Positions 1 through 7,484 of a DNA stretch of 46,486 nucleotides are shown here, piece by piece. The notes below the pieces were generated by a model. It searched no databases, was not told the DNA's origin, and saw only the letters and a list, made by a program, of their open reading frames with translations. Both the position numbers and the translations under genes were made by a program. The stretch comes from Gammaproteobacteria bacterium (GTDB lineage Bacteria; Gemmatimonadota; Gemmatimonadetes; Longimicrobiales; Gaopeijiaceae), in contig JAPPJO010000066.1 of assembly GCA_028820325.1 (NCBI GenBank), forward strand, positions 1 through 46,486. Direction: 5' to 3'. Each line of letters begins with the position of its first letter. Positions within the stretch are counted from its first letter, which is position 1.

Positions 1-45
1 TTCACGATGGACGAGCGGCCCTACTTGAAGCTGTCGAGGGAGTGA
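1..45 (+). CDS. C-terminal end of an upstream gene (partial)
   Basis: Reading from base 1, fourteen sense codons end in TGA at 43-45, and a GGAGG-type ribosome binding site for the next gene follows immediately. The visible residues (FTMDERPYLKLSRE) are too few to identify a family. The close spacing to the MbeD-like gene suggests an operon, and a relaxase is what often precedes such genes on mobilisable plasmids. That identity is inference only. Confidence 0.4.
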   Translation, partial: FTMDERPYLKLSRE

Positions 46-57
46 GGAGGGAGCTTC

Positions 58-270
58 GTGACCGATTTGGAGCGGCGGCTGATGGCCGCATTGGAAAGGT
101 TGTCCGGGCAGTACGAAACGGAACAGCGGCGGCACTCCGGACAGATCGGAGCGTTGCGAGAACAGGTCGAAGCCTTGCAGCGGCAAGTCGAGCGGCTGAG
201 CGCGCGGGTGACGGACTTGACCGGATACTCCGGGACCTACGGCGCAGGGCCAGGGCGCAGATGGAGATGA
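58..270 (+). CDS. Small coiled-coil protein resembling MbeD/MobD mobilisation proteins
   Basis: This 70-residue protein starts at GTG 58, placed by a GAGGAGGGAG ribosome binding site a few bases upstream. It opens with MTDLERRLMAALERLSGQYE, then a heptad-rich amphipathic helix (QVEALQRQVERLSARV). This pattern resembles the MbeD/MobD family of ColE1-type mobilisation loci, small coiled-coil proteins encoded beside a relaxase. The gene lies 12 bases after an upstream stop codon, as in a mob operon. The last dozen residues (GAGPGRRWR) look non-native, so the 3' end may have been altered by recombination. The match is by eye to the family pattern; any short coiled-coil protein could look similar. 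Confidence 0.45.
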   Translation: MTDLERRLMAALERLSGQYETEQRRHSGQIGALREQVEALQRQVERLSARVTDLTGYSGTYGAGPGRRWR

Positions 271-350
271 CGAGGCGGCTGGTCGAGAGGATCAGGCCGC
301 CCGGGCCGGACCGGGACTCCGGGCCGAGCCGGTGAAACCGGCGGGCGGGG

Positions 351-839
351 TCATGCGACCGTGATCGGCGAGAGGCTGTCCAGAAACGCCCACCCGATGT
401 ACTGGAGGACGGCCCCCAGCCAGTCGAAAGCCTCCGGATGGCCGTCCAGCCCGTCCTGCAAGGCCCCCATCATCCACGGGCCGCCCGGAGGGTCGCGGAA
501 CTCCGCGAGGTCGCAGCCCTCGATGAACCAGGAGGACGCCGCGACGGTCTCGCGCCATGCGCGCCGCGCGCCGTCGCCACCGCCTTCCGCCACCGCCACC
601 GCCACCGCAGGCCGCCCGTCCGGGGCAAGGATGCTCGCCCGCAGGACGCGCGGGCCGTGCGGATGCGCGAGCACCTCCAGTTGCCACGCATCGTCCGGGT
701 CCCGCAACGGCGCCGGAACGCCGAGCGCGCCCGCCCCCGCGATCAGCCGTCCGTACGCGGGGGTCACCTCGTCGACCACCTCGGAGCGATCCGAAAGGCA
801 GTAGTTTCCCATGTTCGCGGTCCAGTGTTCGAGCGTCAC
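351..839 (-). CDS. Hypothetical protein, about 162 residues
   Basis: I do not recognise this protein. I chose the GTG at 839 because AGGA lies about seven bases upstream on the coding strand; a longer frame from GTG 854 is also open. The N-terminal half has alternating polar and hydrophobic segments (DRSEVVDEVTPAYGRLIAGA), then a strand-rich, Ala/Val-rich middle (GRPAVAVAVAEGGG). The C-terminus is aromatic and acidic (GLDGHPEAFDWLGAVLQYIG). There is no signal peptide, clear membrane segment or catalytic motif. It faces the mobilisation remnant and has no partner downstream. Codon use is GC-rich like its neighbours, which supports a real gene. Confidence 0.45.
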   Translation of the reverse strand: MTLEHWTANMGNYCLSDRSEVVDEVTPAYGRLIAGAGALGVPAPLRDPDDAWQLEVLAHPHGPRVLRASILAPDGRPAVAVAVAEGGGDGARRAWRETVAASSWFIEGCDLAEFRDPPGGPWMMGALQDGLDGHPEAFDWLGAVLQYIGWAFLDSLSPITVA

Positions 840-1182
840 GGGTCGGTTCCTCACAGAATGGTTTAGAAGGCTCCACCTCCGACCGAAGGTCCATCAACAG
901 TAAGGTAATCTCGCGCCGCCGGGTTCCAAGGCCAGCGTCGCACCCCGGAGAGAGACGTGGTAGGATGAACGCCTCTCCGCTTCCCGTCGCCGCCGCGATG
1001 GAGGGGGCAGGGGGACGCTTCGGCGGTCGCCCGGTCGCCGTGGAGGCCGAACCGGCAGCAGGTTGAGGCTAGGGTTCGGCCCAAGGTTCACGTCCGCCGC
1101 GGTCCGCTTGGGTCCGGTGTATTCCGGATCATATTTGTGTATCCAAAGTGATACGGGAGCGGGCGATATACTACGTAAACCA
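840..1182. other. Gene-free stretch with a recombination junction downstream
   Basis: I see no convincing gene here. The last hundred bases (about 1117-1215) are AT-richer than their surroundings. From about 1218 the sequence changes abruptly to LRR-coding DNA that matches the interior of the 22691-26305 gene. This stretch is therefore probably the far side of a breakpoint that removed the 5' half of the following gene. Confidence 0.5.
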
Positions 1183-3048
1183 ATGAGCGGCAGTAGATTA
1201 CGCTTTTCGTGTTTAGTCCCGCCCGAACTTGGCGGCCTGTCCAGCCTCGCGTACCTGGCGCTCGACGGCAACGGCCTTTCCGGCCCGCTGCCGCCGGAAC
1301 TCGGCGACCTCCCGGCCATCGAGGAACTGCGCGTCGAGAACAACGACCTGTCGGGCCCGCTGCCGCCCGAACTTGGCGGCCTTGCGGACCTGCGCGGGCT
1401 GGGGCTCACGGGCAACCCTCGGCTGGCGGGCCCACTCCCCGCCGAACTGACGTCCCTCGGCCGGCTCGAACGGCTCCTGGCCGGGGGCACGGAGCTGTGC
1501 GCGCCCGCGGACCCCGCCTTCGCAGCCTGGCTCGACGGGGTTCACACGCGTCGTATCGCCCCCTGTGCCGGACGGGAGACGCCGGCGGCGTACCTGGTTC
1601 AGGCGGTGCAGTCGCGCGCGTTCCCGGTCCCGCTGGTCGCGGGCGCGCGGGCGCTGCTGCGCGTGTTCCCGACAGCGGCGCGGGCCGGGGACGCTGGCGT
1701 TCCGGCGGTCCGGGCCCGGTTCTTCGTCGACGGTCGGGAGGCGCATGTGGAGTACGTTCCGGGCGGGTCCGGGGCGATCCCGACTGGGGTCGACGAAAGC
1801 TCCCTCGCCACGTCGGTCAGCGCGGAGATCCCGGGGCGCGTGATTCGGCCCGGCCTCGAGGTGGTCGTCGAGGTGGACCCGAACGCGACGCTGGACCCTG
1901 CGCTGGGCGTTGCACGGCGGATTCCCGCAACCGGACGGCTGGCGCTCGACGTGCGAGCCCTGCCGCCGCTCGAGCTGACGGTCGTTCCGTTCCTGTGGGC
2001 GCAGGCGCCCGACTCCTCAATCGTGGACGCGGTCCGAGGGATGGCGGCGGATCCGGAGAGCGACGCGCTGCTCGCGGAGGTACGCGCGCTGCTCCCGGTG
2101 GGGACGCTGGCGGTGACGGCGCACGAGCCCGTGGTGAGTTCGAGCAACGACGCCCGCCGCCTAATGGAGGAGACGGAGGCGATCCGCGCGCTGGAGGGCG
2201 GGGGTGGCCACTACCTGGGCACAATGGCGGGCCCCGTGACGGGGCCCTCCGGGGTGGCGTTCCTTCCCGGCCGGGCGGGGTTCTCGATTCCCCAGTCGGG
2301 CACCATTGCGCACGAGCTCGGCCACAACCTGGGTCTCCATCACGCGCCGTGCGGCGGCGCGGGCGACCCGGATCCGTCGTTTCCCCACCCGGACGGATCG
2401 GCGGGGGCCTGGGGCTACGATTTCGCGCGCGGCGAACTGGTGCGTCCGGAGACCCCGGACCTGATGTCGTACTGCGGCCCTCCCGACGGGATCAGCGAGT
2501 ACCACTTCGCCAACGCGCTCCGCTACCGGCTGTTCGAGGCGCGGGCGGCGGTGGAGCCGTCCGTCGCCGCCCCGGCGAGGTCGCTCCTGCTGTGGGGCGG
2601 CGCGGACGCCGACGGCGCGCCGTTCCTGAACCCGGCCTTCGTCGTCGAGGCGCCGCCGGCGCTTCCGGACTCGGCCGGCGCCTACACGCTGACGGGCCGA
2701 ACCGGTCGCGGGACCGAGCTCTTCTCGCTCCGCTTCGCGATGCCCCGAACGGCCGACGGCGACGGTGGCTCCGGCTTCGCCTTCGTGCTGCCGACGGAGC
2801 CGGGCTGGGCGGGCGAGCTAGCCGGCATCACCCTCGCCGGCCCCGGCGGATCGTTCGCTCTGAACGACGACAGCGACGTCCCGACGGCCATCCTGCGCAA
2901 CCCGCGCACTGGCCGGGTGCGGGGCATCCTGCGCGAGGCGCCGCTTCCGGCCCGGGCCGCGATGGACACGGTGGAAAGGTCCGCAGGGCCGGAGTTCGAG
3001 GTCCTCTTCAGCCGCGGGATGCCGGACGCGGCGGCGTGGCGGCGATGA
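1183..3048 (+). pseudogene. 5'-truncated LRR/metzincin metalloprotease, copy 1
   Basis: From base 1218 this frame aligns along its whole length with the second half of the intact gene at 22691-26305. The homology starts inside an LRR block. The signal peptide, Ig-like domain and first two LRR blocks are missing. What remains is about four plant-type LRRs (LPPELGG), the cap motif LCAPADPAFAAWLDGV, and a full protease domain. That domain carries the zinc motif HELGHNLGLHH from residue 377 and a Met-turn (DLMSYC), the hallmarks of metzincins. ATG 1183 or 1063 would allow translation, but without a secretion signal the product would stay in the cytoplasm. It precedes the FN3 barrel gene with the same spacing as in copy 2. 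It could still serve as a recombination donor. Confidence 0.75.
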
Positions 3049-3142
3049 CGAGGCCACGAAACCCGAAGGTTCGCCAACCGATCGAGATGGACTCACACAC
3101 AGACGCGCACACGTCTTTCTACGCGCAGAAGGAGGCGGCAGG
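3049..3142 (+). promoter_or_regulatory. Conserved leader between protease and FN3-barrel genes, copy 1
   Basis: This spacer matches 26306-26405, including the block GATGGACTCACACACAGACG. A short stem (AGACG at 3101-3105, CGTCT at 3112-3116) is followed by a T-rich run, and the ribosome binding site AAGGAGG precedes ATG 3143. The same stem position is kept in the second copy. It may be a weak attenuator or an mRNA-processing site; that function is inferred. Confidence 0.45.
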
Positions 3143-6100
3143 ATGACTCGGAACAGACTGGGCCCGCCGGCCCGCTCCCTCATGGTTGCTGCGGCGGTGG
3201 TCTGCTGGATTCCATGCGTTCCCGCGGCAGCCGCTGGCGCGCTCCCGGTTCAGGACCCTACGGTGCCTTCGGTGCCGACGAACCTGACGGCGACCGCCCT
3301 CAACTCCACCACCATCTACCTCACTTGGGTCGAACCGACCTCGGACGGCGGGAGTGATATCACCGGCTACCGGATCGAAATGCTCTTCGGCGGCTTCCCG
3401 AGCTGGATCCCGGTCGTGTCCAACACCGGCAGCACGACCACAAACTACACGCACATAAATCCCCCTCAAAGCACCACCCTGTTCTATCGCGTCGCCGCGA
3501 TCAATGCTGAGGGGACGGGAGCCTACTCGAACTTGGCGACGGTCATGGGAACGGGGATCGCGGGGGCACCTTCGGTGCCACTCAATCTCACGGCGGATGC
3601 CGCCGGACCTACCATCATCGACCTCGACTGGGATGCGCCGAGCTCGCATGGCGCGAGCGTGATCATCGACTACCAGGTCGAAGTGTCGGCGACTGGCAGC
3701 GTCCCGTGGACGCCGCTGCCGACCACGAGCTTGACCTCGTCCCGGCACACGGGTCTCTCCGCGGGCGTTACGCGCCACTACCGGGTCAGGGCGCGGAACG
3801 CCAACGGCCTCGGGCCCTGGACGTCCCCTGTGAGCGCCACCACGTCAACGGGAACGCCGCCCGGGCCGCCTCGTGCTCTGACGGTGACCGCCGTCGGTTC
3901 CTCGGCGATCGAGCTGAGTTGGAGTGCCCCGCTGAGTCGTGGCAGCAGCGCGATCATCGGGTATCGGATCGAGTGGTCGAGCACGCGAACCGGCGTATGG
4001 GGCGATCTCGTGGCCAACACGGGCAACACACGCACCACCTACGAGGACACGGGCCTCGCGCCGAATACGACTCGCTACTACCGGGTCTCGGCGATCAACT
4101 CCTTCGGCGCAGGAACCCCCTCGAACATCGAGGGCGACGTCACCCCGCTGCGCGTGCCGGGCGCGCCTGGGGGATTGACGGCCGAGGCCCGGGGGATGTC
4201 GGCCATCGAGTTGGACTGGACGCGACCATCGTCCAGCGGAGCGTCCGCGGTGACCGGCTACCGGATCGAGTGGTCGAGCACGCGAACGGGCACATGGCGG
4301 AGTCTTGTTGCCAACACGGGTTCGACGACGACAAGGCACACCGATTCCGGCCTGTCCCCCGGGACGACGCGCTACTACCGCGTCGCGGCGATCAGCGCGG
4401 CGGGCACGAGCGCCTGGTCGAACGTCGCCCACGCGACCACCGACGACCTCACCGTTCCGGGCGCACCCAGGAGCCTGAGGGCGACTCCGAGCGGTGTAGG
4501 GGGAAGCACCCAGATCCTCCTCTCCTGGACGGCTCCGGCCTCGAACGGAGGGAGTCCGATCACAGGCTACCGCATCGAGAGGGCTATCACCCGCGGCGGC
4601 CCCTGGATCATCCACTTGGCCAGCACTGCCAGCGCCACCACCACCTACTTGCACACCGGTCTCGCCCCCAACACGACCCGGTTCTATCGCGTGCGCGCGC
4701 TCAACGCCCAGGGGCACGGGGATCCCTCGAACGTGGCCGAGGGCACCACCAACGCCGCACGGCCGGACCAGCCCCGCAACCTGCGCGCGCGAGCAACGGG
4801 ACCCACCAGCATCACCCTCGCCTGGGAGGCGCCGTCCAACGACGGCGGGGAGCGGATCACCGGCTACACCATTCAGGCGCGCGGCCCCAGCGACGGCACC
4901 TGGATCACGATCGTTCGCAACACGGGTTCGACGGCGACCACCTTCGAGCACACGGGCCTCCGGCCGGCCACCGCCTACCGGTACCGGGTGGCGGCGATCA
5001 ACCGCGTGGGGGCCGGCCAGTGGTCGTTCGAGACGAGCACGAGCACGTACGCTCAAGCTCCCGGGGCACCGGTCGGGCTGACGGCCCGGGAGGTGGGCAC
5101 CTCGCGGATCGACCTGTCGTGGAGTGCGCCTCGCAACACCGGTGGAGCTCCCATCCTCGGTTACCGGATCGAGGCCTCCGACGACGGGGGCAGCACCTGG
5201 CGGATTGTCCGCCGCAACACCAACTCGAGAGGGACGACGTTCTCCGACGTAAACCTCCAGCCCGCGACTACGCGGCACTACCGCGTCGCAGCGATCAACA
5301 CTGCGGGGACCGGGCCGTTCTCGAACACCGCGCGCGCTACCACGGAAGCGACCGTGCCGGGCTCGCCCCGGAGTCTCGACGCGGAGGCCGACGGCACCTC
5401 GCGGATCGAGCTCTCTTGGCGAGCGCCCACGAGCGACGGGGGCTCGCGCATCACCGGCTACCGGATCGAGGTGTCCGAAGACGGGGGCACCCGCTGGGCG
5501 GACCTGGTGGCCAACTCGCACAACACGCGCACGACCCACGTGCACACGGGACTGGAGCCGGCCACCAGGCGCCACTACCGTGTCTCGGCGATCAACCGGA
5601 TCGGCGTGGGCCGGGCGTCGCGGGTGGCGAGCGCCATTACCGACGCGACCGTGCCCGACCCGCCCACCGGGCTGACGGCCACCGCGGTCTCGCCCACCCA
5701 GATCGACCTGTTCTGGGCCGCGCCTGCCTACGACGGGGGCGCCGCCGTCACCGGCTACCGCATCGAGGTCTCGGAGAATGCAACGGCGTGGACGGTTCTG
5801 ATGGTCAATACCGGGTCCAGAGCCACCGCGTTCTCGCACACCGGCCTCCTGCCGGGGAGTTCGCGCCACTACCGTGTCTCGGCGATCAACCGGGTGGGCG
5901 CCGGCGCGCCGTCGGATACCGCTTCGGCGGCCACGGACGACCCCGTCGGTCGGGCGGGTCGCCTGAACACGCGCGTGCTGCCGCACGTGGCGGCCGCGAT
6001 GACATCCAGCACAGTGTCGGCGATCGCCCGCCGCGTCGATGCGGTGGCCAGCGGGATGGGCATGGAGCGGCGCGTCGAGACGAACGGGCTCTCGTCGATG

Positions 6101-7345
6101 GCCGCGAGCCTGTCCTCGCCGGACGCTGGAGGCTTCGGTCTCGCCCAAGGGGACCAGGCCGGCTTGGCTGCCCTCTTCGGCGGCACCTCGTTCACGATGC
6201 CCCTGGGCGCCTCCGACGCGCCGCAGCAGCAGTCCGCCACGGGCACCCAGTTGGCGAGCTGGGGCTCAGGCGAATACCACCACCTCGGCGAACCGGGCCA
6301 GAGCACCCTCGACTGGAAGGGCAACATGGTGAGCGCCCACGCCGGCCTGGACGTGCGCGTGGGATCCGACATCCTGGCGGGTGTCGCGGGCTCGTACTCC
6401 TCGGGCAGCTTCGACTTCACCGACAAGACCGGCGCCAGCCCGGTGAAGGGCACCTACGGCACCACCATGGCCAGCGTGCATCCCTACATGGCCTGGTTCT
6501 CCGGCGGGGGCGTCGCCTCCGTGTGGGGCTCGGCCGGACTCGGCCGCGGCGACATCGACGTCGACGACGAGCGCGGAGGGTTCCGCACCACGCCCGCGAG
6601 CCTGTTGACGGGGGCTGGGGGCGCCAGCTACCAACTGCTCACGCGAGGCGCGGCCGGCGTGCGCCTCAAGGCCGAAGGCTGGTACGGCGAGGTCACGGTC
6701 GACGGCACCCAGCAGATCGAGGAAGCAACGCTCGAGATGCAGCGCGCCAAACTTGCCCTGGAGCTGACGCAGGGCTTCAGCAGCGGCGCCGGGAACGAGA
6801 TGGCGTTCGTGCTCGAGGGCGGGATGCGCTACGACGACGGCGACGGCATAAACGGCACCAGCGCCGAGGTCGGCGGCGGGCTCCGCTATACGAACTCCGG
6901 GCTGGGACTGACTGCGGAGGGCCGCGGCCGGTTTGTGATCTCGGCGCGCGCCGGCTACGAGGAATGGGGCATGGGCGGCACGCTCATGTTCGACCCGGCG
7001 ACCCGCGGCCAGGGGCTGCAGGTCCGGGTGGCGCCCTCGTACGGCAACCACATGAGCGGGGTGAACCAGTTGTGGGAGCGCGGGGTGCACGACGCAGTGG
7101 GTGGCCACGACCTAGGCATGGGTCCCAACGTGGACGGTGAGGTGGCGTACGGCATCGCCGGCTTCCACGGCACACCCTACAGCGGCTTCTACGTGGGCCA
7201 GGGTGGCACGCGGGCCTTCTCGAGCGGCGTGCGCTACGAGCTCGGGTCAGGCGTCGGACTGCGCCTCGAAGGCACGCGGCGCGAGAGCGGGCTCGGCGCC
7301 CCGCAACACACCGTCGGCGTCCGGGGGAGGTTGCGGTTCCGATGA
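3143..7345 (+). CDS. Fibronectin-III array with C-terminal outer-membrane beta-barrel, copy 1
   Basis: This 1400-residue protein is probably exported and anchored in the outer membrane, with its domains displayed outside. A signal peptide (RSLMVAAAVVCW...AAAA) ends near residue 33. Nine fibronectin type III domains follow to about residue 935, each opening with a P-x-x-P-x-x-L-T-A pattern and carrying YRV-x-A-x-N near its end. A helical linker comes next. From about residue 1033 to the end is a Gly/aromatic, alternating-strand region ending in RGRLRFR, typical of autotransporter-like barrels. AAGGAGG precedes ATG 3143. It lies 94 bases after the protease gene, so both are probably co-transcribed. 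An adhesin role is inferred from architecture. No passenger-cleavage site is visible. Confidence 0.85.
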   Translation: MTRNRLGPPARSLMVAAAVVCWIPCVPAAAAGALPVQDPTVPSVPTNLTATALNSTTIYLTWVEPTSDGGSDITGYRIEMLFGGFPSWIPVVSNTGSTTTNYTHINPPQSTTLFYRVAAINAEGTGAYSNLATVMGTGIAGAPSVPLNLTADAAGPTIIDLDWDAPSSHGASVIIDYQVEVSATGSVPWTPLPTTSLTSSRHTGLSAGVTRHYRVRARNANGLGPWTSPVSATTSTGTPPGPPRALTVTAVGSSAIELSWSAPLSRGSSAIIGYRIEWSSTRTGVWGDLVANTGNTRTTYEDTGLAPNTTRYYRVSAINSFGAGTPSNIEGDVTPLRVPGAPGGLTAEARGMSAIELDWTRPSSSGASAVTGYRIEWSSTRTGTWRSLVANTGSTTTRHTDSGLSPGTTRYYRVAAISAAGTSAWSNVAHATTDDLTVPGAPRSLRATPSGVGGSTQILLSWTAPASNGGSPITGYRIERAITRGGPWIIHLASTASATTTYLHTGLAPNTTRFYRVRALNAQGHGDPSNVAEGTTNAARPDQPRNLRARATGPTSITLAWEAPSNDGGERITGYTIQARGPSDGTWITIVRNTGSTATTFEHTGLRPATAYRYRVAAINRVGAGQWSFETSTSTYAQAPGAPVGLTAREVGTSRIDLSWSAPRNTGGAPILGYRIEASDDGGSTWRIVRRNTNSRGTTFSDVNLQPATTRHYRVAAINTAGTGPFSNTARATTEATVPGSPRSLDAEADGTSRIELSWRAPTSDGGSRITGYRIEVSEDGGTRWADLVANSHNTRTTHVHTGLEPATRRHYRVSAINRIGVGRASRVASAITDATVPDPPTGLTATAVSPTQIDLFWAAPAYDGGAAVTGYRIEVSENATAWTVLMVNTGSRATAFSHTGLLPGSSRHYRVSAINRVGAGAPSDTASAATDDPVGRAGRLNTRVLPHVAAAMTSSTVSAIARRVDAVASGMGMERRVETNGLSSMAASLSSPDAGGFGLAQGDQAGLAALFGGTSFTMPLGASDAPQQQSATGTQLASWGSGEYHHLGEPGQSTLDWKGNMVSAHAGLDVRVGSDILAGVAGSYSSGSFDFTDKTGASPVKGTYGTTMASVHPYMAWFSGGGVASVWGSAGLGRGDIDVDDERGGFRTTPASLLTGAGGASYQLLTRGAAGVRLKAEGWYGEVTVDGTQQIEEATLEMQRAKLALELTQGFSSGAGNEMAFVLEGGMRYDDGDGINGTSAEVGGGLRYTNSGLGLTAEGRGRFVISARAGYEEWGMGGTLMFDPATRGQGLQVRVAPSYGNHMSGVNQLWERGVHDAVGGHDLGMGPNVDGEVAYGIAGFHGTPYSGFYVGQGGTRAFSSGVRYELGSGVGLRLEGTRRESGLGAPQHTVGVRGRLRFR
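6241..6512. repeat. Near-identical tract shared with 29789-30060
   Basis: These 272 bases, encoding the start of the beta-barrel, differ from 29789-30060 at one position by eye (C/T in a codon following TAC-CAC). The flanking parts of the two genes carry many silent and non-silent differences. Such an island of identity suggests recent gene conversion between the two barrel genes. It could also be an assembly artefact from collapsed reads. Confidence 0.75.
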
Positions 7346-7484
7346 GGAAGTGGCGCCCGCCCAAGAACCAGAAACCGCCGAAGCGAAGGAAGAAGGCCAC
7401 GCGCGTACGACGAGGGCCACACCCGAAGAAGAGGCGCCGCCGCCGGAACCCCAGATACCGCTTCGATAACGAGGCCGCTGAGCG

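Noticed and set aside
42..335. Alternative 97-codon frame over the MbeD-like gene
   Set aside because: The 58-270 frame has the better ribosome binding site and a family-like coiled coil; this frame reads as low-complexity Arg/Ala.
3845..6148. 767-codon open frame antisense to the FN3 gene, and similar long frames over other GC-rich genes
   Set aside because: Their products are Arg/Gly/Pro/Ala-rich without domains, as expected for shadow frames in GC-rich DNA.
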